A DNA stretch of 5,115 nt from Deltaproteobacteria bacterium (GCA_003647095.1 QMME01000317.1:1-5115), one strand, 5' to 3'. Positions 1-5,108 are shown, counted from the stretch's first letter. Notes: generated from the letters alone by a model not told the origin. Numbers and translations are program-made.

Positions 1-142
1 CCCCAGCCGGGCCTGCATCGAATCCACGCCGCTGGTGTGGAACGGCCACATCGTGGTGGGGGCGCGCGACGGCTACGTCTATGCCTTCGGTCCCCCGCCG
101 CGGGCGGTGGCCGCCACCTCCCCGCGTCCGCTCACTCGCTGA
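1..142 (+). CDS. PQQ-like beta-propeller repeat protein, C-terminal end (partial)
   Basis: Only the last 46 codons are in the window; the reading frame is open from base 2 to a TGA at 140-142. The visible protein begins with residues reading IESTPLVWNGHIVVGARD and continues GYVYAFG. This is the repeat signature of PQQ-like/pyrrolo-quinoline beta-propeller blades (a strand ending in hydrophobic-VG, a turn with D or R-D-G, then an aromatic strand Y-x-Y-A-F or similar). A short proline/alanine-rich tail without clear structure follows. Proteins with such blades include outer-membrane assembly scaffolds (BamB type), quinoprotein dehydrogenases and many uncharacterised secreted proteins; the fragment cannot tell these apart. 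Its 3' end overlaps the end of the minus-strand small coding stretch by 11 bases. The family call is fairly sure, the function unknown. Confidence 0.72.
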   Translation, partial: PSRACIESTPLVWNGHIVVGARDGYVYAFGPPPRAVAATSPRPLTR

Positions 143-285
143 TGGTGAATCCGTGGCAGCGGCCCATCCAGTAGGGCATGAGCACGTCGGCTCCGTCCAT
201 CTCCCGCCAGCCCTCCAACCACAGCCGGCGCAGGGCGGGCTCCTGCTTGTAGAGCAGCACGAAAAAGGCCTGGGTGACAGCTCAT
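132..285 (-). pseudogene. Small coding stretch with a frameshift next to its start codon (unknown protein)
   Basis: Reading the minus strand from 281 to the TGA at 134-132 gives 49 sense codons, 46 of them ending in G or C. This matches the real genes around it and contrasts with the A/T-rich third positions of the ATG frame here. The product (VTQAFFVLLYKQEP..., then LWLEGWREMDGAD and PYWMGRCHGFTISE at the end) is rich in aromatic residues and matches no family I can name. The frame has no ATG before residue 27: the nearest start-like codon is a GTG at 260 without a convincing ribosome site. One frame over there is an ATG at 285-283, preceded 8 bases upstream by GAGGG (298-294). Removing one base near 279 would join that ATG to the good frame and give about 50 residues (MSVTQAFF...). 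So this is either a translationally coupled small gene carrying a one-base frameshift (mutation or assembly error) or the decayed 3' end of a larger gene. Function unknown. Confidence 0.45.
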
Positions 286-296
286 GGTTCGATCCC

Positions 297-1058
297 TCAG
301 CAGATGAACGGCAGCAGGGCCCGGCGTTCCCGGGGGTAGTCGGGAAACTCTTGCCGGTACCAGCGGTGGTGCTGGCGGGCGCGCGGGGCCAGGTTGGCCA
401 CCGTCCAGGCGGCGAAGGACAAACCGGCCAGCGACCAGGTCAACAGGGCCCAGCCGCACCACTCGATGATCTCGCCCAGGTAGTTGGGACAGGTGACCCA
501 GCGAAACAACCCGCCCCGGGGTATCTTGTAGCCGCTCTCGCCGGGAGACCGCAGTGCGCGCAGGATGGCATCGGAGTGCTTGCAGATGGCGAAGCCGGCC
601 GCGAACAGGAACCCGCCCAGGAGGAAACGCGGGTCTGCAAGCCAGGCCGGCTCGAGCCGCGGACCAAGGAAAAACAGCCAGCGGCCGTTGAGGTAGACGT
701 TGACGGAATTGAAGAATATGGCCATCACCACCGTGGCCAGGGCATGCCCGCCGCCCGAGCCGCGCAGTCCCAGGGGGAAGACGAAGGTACGGTGCAGGTA
801 GTGGATCTCCCAGAGGGCCAGAAACACCAGGGCCGGGGCGTTGTCCTGGCGGTTGCCCAGGAGAAACAGCAGCGGCATACCCAGGGCCGAGGGTAGTTCC
901 ATGATTACCCAGCCCATCTTCTTGCCCAGGATCGGACCCCAACCCCGGCGCGCGTAGCGGCCGTAGGGGGCACGCACGAACAACAGCAGCACGAAGGTGA
1001 CCGCCGCCAGGGCGAACCAGGCGAGCAGGAGGGTGTGGAAAAAACCAACTTCGTCCAT
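297..1058 (-). CDS. Steroid 5-alpha-reductase (SRD5A) family membrane enzyme
   Basis: This 253-residue membrane protein belongs to the 3-oxo-5-alpha-steroid 4-dehydrogenase family, which reduces the delta-4 double bond of 3-oxo-steroids (or enoyl lipids in relatives) with NADPH. Length and motifs match animal type 1/2 enzymes almost end to end. MELPSALG (53-60) carries E54 and HYLHRTF (86-92) carries Y87, equivalent to the catalytic Glu and Tyr of human SRD5A2. YKIPRGGLF (177-185) is followed by CPNYLGEIIEWCGW (190-203), the NADPH-site signature, and the end has RARQHHRWY (226-234) and a closing PFIC. Several hydrophobic segments (about 8-28, 55-67, 75-92, 105-123, 145-159, 200-222) fit a multi-span inner-membrane protein. 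The ATG at 1058 was chosen because GAGGAG lies just upstream and the family begins with a hydrophobic helix; a 36-residue upstream extension is polar and unlike the family. The true substrate is unknown; steroid, sterol or another isoprenoid/enoyl lipid are all possible. Confidence 0.93.
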   Translation of the reverse strand: MDEVGFFHTLLLAWFALAAVTFVLLLFVRAPYGRYARRGWGPILGKKMGWVIMELPSALGMPLLFLLGNRQDNAPALVFLALWEIHYLHRTFVFPLGLRGSGGGHALATVVMAIFFNSVNVYLNGRWLFFLGPRLEPAWLADPRFLLGGFLFAAGFAICKHSDAILRALRSPGESGYKIPRGGLFRWVTCPNYLGEIIEWCGWALLTWSLAGLSFAAWTVANLAPRARQHHRWYRQEFPDYPRERRALLPFIC

Positions 1059-1077
1059 GGGCTCCTCGAACGGCGGC

Positions 1078-1106
1078 AAGCTAGCATGCCGGTCCGGCAA
1101 AGACAA
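1078..1106 (-). promoter_or_regulatory. Sigma-70-like promoter candidate for the SRD5A-family gene, with a dyad in its spacer
   Basis: Read on the minus strand, TTGTCT (1106-1101) is separated by 17 bases from TAGCTT (1083-1078), with TGC directly before the second hexamer as in an extended -10. A start point near 1071 would give a leader of only about a dozen bases before the ATG at 1058. The spacer holds a perfect dyad, TGCCGG-T-CCGGCA (1087-1099), which could be an operator. The -10 match is only 3 of 6, so this is a candidate. Confidence 0.35.
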
Positions 1107-1141
1107 CCTGCTGGAGCCCCGGGCCCTGACGGGGTGCGAGC

Positions 1142-1169
1142 TTGACTGGCCGGCGCCGCTGGGCATAAA
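1142..1169 (+). promoter_or_regulatory. Sigma-70-like promoter candidate for queDE
   Basis: TTGACT (1142-1147, five of six consensus bases) is followed after 16 bases by CATAAA (1164-1169, four of six). The predicted start near 1176 falls beside the ribosome site (GGAG 1176-1179, AAGG 1181-1184), so the leader would be about 17 bases. That leaves no room for a preQ1 riboswitch between this promoter and queD. Confidence 0.45.
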
Positions 1170-1192
1170 CAGGCTGGAGAAAGGTGGGTGGC

Positions 1193-1561
1193 ATGTACGA
1201 GGTCAGCGTACAGATGACTTTTTCCGCGGCTCATCGGCTGCGCGGCTACCAGGGTCGCTGCGAAAACCTGCACGGTCACAATTACCGCGTGGAGGTTGTG
1301 GCCGCGGCGGAAAAACTCGACGATTGCGGGCTGGCGGTCGACTTCGGGGTGCTCAAGCAGCTGCTGGGCCAGGTGCTCGATCGCTTCGATCACGCCGATC
1401 TGAACGAACTCGAGGAGTTTGCCCGGGTAAACCCCTCGGCAGAGAACATCGCCCGGGTCATTTTCGAAGGGCTTGCTGCCGTCTGGCCGCTGGAGCGGGC
1501 CCGGCTGGCGTCGGTCAGCGTCTGGGAAAGCGAGGCTTCCCGCGCCACCTATCATGAATGA
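1193..1561 (+). CDS. queD: 6-carboxy-5,6,7,8-tetrahydropterin synthase QueD
   Basis: A 122-residue cytoplasmic enzyme of the 6-pyruvoyl-tetrahydropterin synthase fold that converts 7,8-dihydroneopterin triphosphate to 6-carboxytetrahydropterin, the first committed step to 7-deazaguanine bases (queuosine, archaeosine and related DNA modifications). The zinc ligands are visible as H14 (SAAH) and the H27-G-H29 pair. The catalytic Cys is C23, in the QueD-type C-x3-HGH arrangement, and the D66-H67 catalytic pair sits in FDHADLN. The PSAEN segment (81-85) and the pterin-anchoring glutamate E112 (VWE) are also present. Length is normal for QueD (about 120). ATG 1193 is preferred over an in-frame GTG at 1184 because AAGG (1181-1184) lies 8 bases upstream and family members begin at this point. 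The gene overlaps queE by 8 bases, indicating translational coupling. QueC and QueF are not in the window. Confidence 0.96.
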   Translation: MYEVSVQMTFSAAHRLRGYQGRCENLHGHNYRVEVVAAAEKLDDCGLAVDFGVLKQLLGQVLDRFDHADLNELEEFARVNPSAENIARVIFEGLAAVWPLERARLASVSVWESEASRATYHE

Positions 1562-2240
1562 CCGCACCGCCAGCCTGGAGGTGTGCGAGATCCTGCACAC
1601 CATCGCCGGGGAGGGCAGCCGTGCCGGGCAGCCGCTGGTGCTGGTGCGCCTGTCCGGCTGCAATCTCGATTGCCGCTGGTGCGATACCCCCCAGGCGCGC
1701 CGGCCCGGCCGGGTGATGTCACTCGATGATTTGCTGGCCGTGGTGCAGCGGGCGGGCCGGAAACTCGTCCTGCTCACCGGCGGGGAGCCCCTGTGCCAGC
1801 CGCACACGCCGCGGTTCTGCCGGCAACTGCAGCGGGCCGGCCACGAGGTGCTGCTGGAAACCAACGGCAGCCTGGACATATCCGTGCTGCCCGGGGGCGT
1901 ACACGTGGTCATGGACGTGAAGCTGCCGGGCAGCGGAGAGCAGGAGAGGATGCTGTCCGGCAATGCCGGCCGGCTCCGGGACGGCGACGAGGTCAAGCTG
2001 GTGGTGGGTGACCGCGACGACTTCGAGGCCGCCCGCGAGTGGTTGCGGGGCCAGCGGTTGGCACCGGGGGTAGTGGCCACGCTGCAGCCGGTGGCCGGCC
2101 GGCTGGAGCCGGCCAGGCTGGCCGCGTGGCTGCTCGAGTCGGACTTGCCGGCCCGCCTGGGTCTGCAGTTGCACAAGTTGATCTGGCCGCCGGGCAGCGA
2201 CGGCGACTGCCTGCTTGACCTGGGCCCCGGGCAAGGATAG
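1554..2240 (+). CDS. queE: 7-carboxy-7-deazaguanine synthase QueE (radical SAM)
   Basis: A 228-residue radical S-adenosylmethionine enzyme that contracts the ring of 6-carboxytetrahydropterin to form 7-carboxy-7-deazaguanine, the step after QueD. The [4Fe-4S] motif is CNLDCRWC (C36, C40, C43; C-x3-C-x2-C), followed by D44-T45, where QueE enzymes bind Mg2+ with the threonine. Other family marks are the N-terminal EILHTIAGEGSRAGQP (12-27), the SAM-binding TGGEPL (75-80), ETNGS (102-106), MDVKLPGSGE (120-129) and the closing LQLHKLIW. The start at 1554 gives the usual N-terminus and overlaps the queD stop; a longer reading from 1473 is the queD gene in another frame. Length and motifs are complete, with no sign of damage. 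A promoter candidate for the next gene overlaps its stop codon. Confidence 0.96.
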   Translation: MNDRTASLEVCEILHTIAGEGSRAGQPLVLVRLSGCNLDCRWCDTPQARRPGRVMSLDDLLAVVQRAGRKLVLLTGGEPLCQPHTPRFCRQLQRAGHEVLLETNGSLDISVLPGGVHVVMDVKLPGSGEQERMLSGNAGRLRDGDEVKLVVGDRDDFEAAREWLRGQRLAPGVVATLQPVAGRLEPARLAAWLLESDLPARLGLQLHKLIWPPGSDGDCLLDLGPGQG

Positions 2241-2243
2241 AAA
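2215..2243 (+). promoter_or_regulatory. Sigma-70-like promoter candidate overlapping the queE stop codon
   Basis: TTGACC (2215-2220, five of six consensus bases) is followed after exactly 17 bases by TAGAAA (2238-2243, four of six), whose first three bases are the queE TAG stop. A start near 2250 would leave about 22 bases before the ATG at 2272, including the GAGG ribosome site. If active it would let the envelope genes and recO be transcribed independently of queDE. Confidence 0.45.
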
Positions 2244-2271
2244 GTCCGTAAGTACAGCGAGGTGGAACAAG

Positions 2272-2880
2272 ATGAACAGTATCGGCAGAAGAGTATTTAC
2301 GGTGTTGGCACCACTGCTGCTGGTGGCCGGATTGGCTGCCGGCGCACTGGCCGGAAGCGTCTACCTCAACGGGGTGCGCATCGATGGCGTGACCAACCAG
2401 CGCTTCGAGAAGTGCAACGTCACCATAGATGCCAAGGGCGACATCTACATCGAGGCGCCCGGCTACGCGGTACAGGGGGCCACCAGCCAGCCAGCCCGGC
2501 CGGCCACCACCCTGCCTGCCAATCCCACGCGGCGCTACTTTCTCATCAAGGAAGAAAGCCAGCCCGGTGCCGCCCAGTACGACATCGATATCTTCATAAA
2601 CAGCGTCTGGTACAAGCGGATCAGGTCCGACGGGGAACAGCTGGTGCTGGACATAACCGGCAAGCTGCGACCGGGGCCCAACGTGCTGCACTTTGCGGCC
2701 AGCAAGAACATCGGCAAGGAACGCAAGAGCTATTCCAAGCAGGCCTACATCCGCATCATCGTGGGCGAGGGCAACATGGGGGGCAAGAATGTCATGATCG
2801 ACAACCCCCTCATACAGTACACGCGAACGGCTTACGAAACGGAGAATTTCAACGACGAGTACACCATCACCGTCAGGTAG
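2272..2880 (+). CDS. Exported beta-rich protein of unknown function
   Basis: A 202-residue protein I cannot assign to a named family. Residues 1-27 form a clear Sec signal peptide: N2-S-I-G-R6-R7, then a hydrophobic core, then ALA-GS with probable cleavage after A27. The mature protein starts with a compact beta-like segment (28-68) with VYLNGVRIDGV and DIYIEAPGYAV, superficially like small surface-anchored or PEGA-like beta repeats. A low-complexity linker rich in Q, A, P and T (69-86) follows. A second beta-rich domain (87-202) contains YDIDIFINSVWYKRI, LDITGKLRPGPNVLHF and a final YTITV strand. It has one cysteine (C48), no lipobox and no transmembrane anchor, so it is probably periplasmic or secreted. 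ATG 2272 was chosen for its GAGG site and because the signal peptide starts there. It lies 23 bases before the next gene and two genes before a Tgl-like lipoprotein, suggesting an envelope role. Confidence 0.86.
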   Translation: MNSIGRRVFTVLAPLLLVAGLAAGALAGSVYLNGVRIDGVTNQRFEKCNVTIDAKGDIYIEAPGYAVQGATSQPARPATTLPANPTRRYFLIKEESQPGAAQYDIDIFINSVWYKRIRSDGEQLVLDITGKLRPGPNVLHFAASKNIGKERKSYSKQAYIRIIVGEGNMGGKNVMIDNPLIQYTRTAYETENFNDEYTITVR

Positions 2881-2903
2881 TCACCAGGGAGGGGAGTCAG
2901 GGC

Positions 2904-3464
2904 ATGTACGTCATCCATCCGGAACTGAAGATCATACCGGGATCGGCCGAGCACATCGTGGCCATCATCGAGTCCATCAACAGTCCCATGGTGGCCGCCG
3001 AGGGTCGGCCCCTGGAACCGGCCAAGGCCTACATCGTGGGCCTGCGCAACTCGAGCGGACTGTTTTCCATCTACATCTACCTGCACCTCATCCAAAGCGC
3101 CGATTGCCTGATCTACCTGCACGATCCCGTGGAAGTCCCCATGGATGCCTACCACGATACCGAGCTGGAAGCGTTGCAGTTCGTCGAGAGCATGGGCTTC
3201 ATGGTCGACAACGTCAACTTCCGCAATCTCGATCAGCAGCAGCAGGGAGAGGTGCTGGACCGCATGCCCATATTCCAGCAGGACCTGCAGGCATTTTCCC
3301 AGCGCCAGCAGGGACAGTCGGAGACGGGCGAGGAGCAGGAAGACGGCGAGGCGGGCGAAGAGGTGCTGGAACTGGAGCCGCTGGAGGAAGTGGCTGCTCC
3401 GGAGTCGGCCGTGCTCTCCGGCGAGGAACTCAAGAAGATCGTACGCATGCTGTCTTCCTTCTGA
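2904..3464 (+). CDS. Cytoplasmic protein of unknown function with acidic C-terminal tail
   Basis: A 186-residue protein without signal peptide or membrane segment and matching no family I can name. Residues 1-125 look like a globular alpha/beta domain, with MYVIHPELKIIPGSAEH at the start, a strand-rich KAYIVGLRNSSGLFSIYIYL (41-60) and LIYLHDPVEVP (69-79), then a helix ELEALQFVESMGF. A glutamine-rich patch (four CAG codons in a row at 3234-3245) follows. A low-complexity glutamate-rich region (about 138-163) precedes a short final helix, GEELKKIVRMLSSF (173-186). That layout is typical of a domain plus flexible linker plus peptide docking element, which is inference. The start is secure: GGGAGGGGAG lies about 8 bases before ATG 2904. 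It sits 23 bases after the exported protein and 10 bases before the Tgl-like lipoprotein gene, so the three are probably cotranscribed. Confidence 0.87.
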   Translation: MYVIHPELKIIPGSAEHIVAIIESINSPMVAAEGRPLEPAKAYIVGLRNSSGLFSIYIYLHLIQSADCLIYLHDPVEVPMDAYHDTELEALQFVESMGFMVDNVNFRNLDQQQQGEVLDRMPIFQQDLQAFSQRQQGQSETGEEQEDGEAGEEVLELEPLEEVAAPESAVLSGEELKKIVRMLSSF

Positions 3465-3474
3465 AAGGAGCGAG

Positions 3475-4269
3475 ATGTTGGCGAACGAGTGCCGGAACCT
3501 GGCGGGGGTGGCGCTGCTGGTGGTGGGAATGCTGCTGTGGCCTGGCGGCTGCCGGCGTGGACCCGATCCCAAGCAACTGAAGCAGGCCGAGATCCGCTAC
3601 GACATCGGTATCGAAGACCTGCGCGCCGGCCGCATCAGGAAGGCGCTGGCCAACCTGCTGGAGTCGGAGAAGCTGCATCCCGATTTTCCCGATCTGCAGA
3701 ATGCCCTGGGCCTGTGTTATTACCTGCTGCAGGAATACCCCCGGGCCTTGCAGCATTTCGACCGGGCCCTGCAGCTCAAACCCGGCTACAGCGAGGTGCT
3801 CAACAACAAGGCACGAGTGTACATCGACCAGGGCATGTTCCGGCTGGCCCGGCCCCTGCTCGAGAAGGCCCTGGAGGACGTGTTTCTCAAGAACCGCTAC
3901 CTGGTGGAGAGCAACCTGGGCTGGGTGCTGTTCAACCTGGGGCAGAAGCAGCAAGGCTACCGTTACGTAAAGAACTCGTTGGCCCAGAACGACAAGTACT
4001 GCATCGGCTACCACTACCTGGGATTGATGTACCGTCGTGACAAGCAACTGGACTTGTCCGCCGAGAACCTGCGCCAGGCAATCAAGCATTGCCCGGCGCT
4101 GCTGCAGGCCCAGCTCGACCTGGGCAAGGTACTGCTTCTGCAGGGGCAGCTGGGAGAGGGGTGCCAGGCCCTGGAAACTTGTTTCAAACCCTCGCGCATG
4201 ACCCCCGTCGGCGAGGAGTGCTACAAGCTCTTCCGCGGCAACTGCCGCTCCCCGGAGACCGGCGAATAG
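3475..4269 (+). CDS. TPR lipoprotein, Tgl/PilF/PilW-like pilotin candidate
   Basis: A 264-residue protein whose body is a chain of tetratricopeptide repeats, starting about residue 38. Typical pairs are DLQNALGLCYYLLQEYPRAL (73-92), followed by HFDRALQLKPGYSEV (94-108), NNKARVYIDQGMFRLA (110-125), ESNLGWVLFNLGQ (145-157), GYHYLGLMYRRDKQL (178-192) and LDLGKVLLLQGQL (214-226). The N-terminus is a hydrophobic export signal ending in WPGGC; C26 is the likely lipidated cysteine, though proline at -3 is unusual for a lipobox. Residue 27 is Arg, so there is no Asp inner-membrane retention signal. Repeat number, length and the LEKALED...SNLGW and ETC segments recall Myxococcus Tgl and the PilF/PilW pilotins, which assist secretin (PilQ) assembly in type IV pili. 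The mature part has seven further cysteines (81, 176, 206, 230, 236, 249, 257). AAAGGAG precedes ATG 3475, and recO follows after 2 bases. A general TPR lipoprotein is the alternative. Confidence 0.88.
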   Translation: MLANECRNLAGVALLVVGMLLWPGGCRRGPDPKQLKQAEIRYDIGIEDLRAGRIRKALANLLESEKLHPDFPDLQNALGLCYYLLQEYPRALQHFDRALQLKPGYSEVLNNKARVYIDQGMFRLARPLLEKALEDVFLKNRYLVESNLGWVLFNLGQKQQGYRYVKNSLAQNDKYCIGYHYLGLMYRRDKQLDLSAENLRQAIKHCPALLQAQLDLGKVLLLQGQLGEGCQALETCFKPSRMTPVGEECYKLFRGNCRSPETGE

Positions 4270-4271
4270 CG

Positions 4272-5018
4272 GTGGCGGGGGTTCGCTACCAGACCCAGGC
4301 CCTGGTACTGCGCACTGCCCCGCTCGGCGAGGCGGATCGCATAGTTACCCTGCTGGCCGCAGATGGCCGCAAGCTGAGGGCCGTGGCCCGGGGAGCCCGC
4401 AAGTCGAGAAGGCGTTTCCTGGGATGCCTGGAGTTGTTTTCGCACCTCGACGTCACCGTGGCCAGCCGGCCGAGCAGCCAGCTGGAGCGCCTGGAAGAGG
4501 CGGTCCTGCGGGACGGGCACCAGGCCATCAGGGGAGAGCTGAAGCGCTTCACCCAGGCCTGCTACGCGCTGGAGCTGTGCGAGGCCTTTACCGTCGAGGG
4601 CGATGCCAACACCGGCTTCTGGAAACTGCTGGCAGATGTACTCGGGCTGCTCGACCAGCGCGCGCTGCGGGACGTGGAACTGTGCTATCTGGAGCTGCGG
4701 GTGTTGCAGGTGGCCGGGTTGAACCCCGATTTTTCCGCCTGCCTGGGTTGCGGGCGCCGGCAGTCTCCCCGCTGGTACGCCGACAGGGCGGCGGCCGGAC
4801 TCTATTGCAGCGATTGCCACCAACGTATTGGTCCAGCCCACGAACTGGGACAGGCGGCGGTTGACTTGCTGCGCTCGCTGGCTGCCCGGCGCTTGCCCGC
4901 CGCCGATCCTCCGTCCAAACTGCTCGAGCAGGCCAGCAGGTTGCTGCGGCAGCTGGTCGACGAGCAGGCCGGGCGAGTCATCAAGTCGCGCGGACAGCTG
5001 GACCTGGCCAGCCGCTGA
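4272..5018 (+). CDS. recO: DNA repair protein RecO
   Basis: A 248-residue cytoplasmic recombination mediator of the RecFOR pathway: it binds single-stranded DNA, SSB and RecR, and helps load RecA at gaps and anneal strands. The N-terminal OB-fold is recognisable from YQTQALVLRTAPLGEADR (6-23), then LLAADGRKLRAVARGARKS (27-45) and FLGCLELFSHLDV (49-61). A helical middle part (about 85-150) is followed by the family zinc site CLGCG (C157, C160) and YCSDC (C179, C182). Length is usual for RecO. The start is GTG 4272: it lies 2 bases after the upstream stop, aligns with family N-termini, and no ATG is available nearby. The nearest purine-rich site (GGAG 4254-4257) is 14 bases away, so translation probably depends on coupling to the TPR gene. 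All four zinc cysteines are present and nothing looks broken. Confidence 0.95.
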   Translation: MAGVRYQTQALVLRTAPLGEADRIVTLLAADGRKLRAVARGARKSRRRFLGCLELFSHLDVTVASRPSSQLERLEEAVLRDGHQAIRGELKRFTQACYALELCEAFTVEGDANTGFWKLLADVLGLLDQRALRDVELCYLELRVLQVAGLNPDFSACLGCGRRQSPRWYADRAAAGLYCSDCHQRIGPAHELGQAAVDLLRSLAARRLPAADPPSKLLEQASRLLRQLVDEQAGRVIKSRGQLDLASR

Positions 5019-5078
5019 GCCGTACCGGCCGAGGGTGTATCTAATGGAGAATCAAGGGGAAGTTGCCATAATAGCGGC

Positions 5079-5108
5079 TTGACAATGGTCGCTGGCCGGT
5101 GCTAGCGT
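5079..5108 (+). promoter_or_regulatory. Sigma-70-like promoter candidate for a gene beyond the window
   Basis: A perfect TTGACA (5079-5084) is followed after 18 bases by TAGCGT (5103-5108), with TGC directly before it as in an extended -10. It sits 61 bases after the recO stop with no terminator-like hairpin and T-run in between. The downstream gene is not in the window. Confidence 0.45.

Noticed and set aside
81..896. Long plus-strand open frame opposite the SRD5A-family gene
   Set aside because: Composition typical of an antisense shadow in GC-rich DNA, no recognisable domain, and the opposite strand is a clear family member.
79..942. Long open frame on the minus strand covering the SRD5A-family gene
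   Set aside because: It is an out-of-frame reading rich in Arg, Pro and Gly, with A/T-rich third positions where checked; the SRD5A motifs are in another frame. Only its internal ATG at 285 is of interest, as a possible start for the small frame.
1059..1166. 36-residue N-terminal extension of the SRD5A-family protein
   Set aside because: The extension is polar and low-complexity, does not resemble the family, and would run through the candidate promoter; the ATG at 1058 has its own GAGGAG site.
1185..1192. Riboswitch (preQ1) ahead of queD
   Set aside because: The best promoter leaves a leader of about 17 bases, too short for a preQ1 aptamer, and no aptamer-like sequence is visible in 1059-1192.
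2097..2114. Inverted repeat GGCCGGCT-GG-AGCCGGCC as a terminator
   Set aside because: It lies inside queE, has only two bases between the arms and no T-run after it; such repeats are expected by chance at this GC content.
5067..5072. CATAAT as a second -10 element near the window end
   Set aside because: Five of six bases match TATAAT, but there is no acceptable -35 element 16 to 18 bases upstream.
5044..5082. Short open frame of 12 codons after recO
   Set aside because: Too short, without a recognisable product, and its stop overlaps the promoter candidate; no support as a gene.
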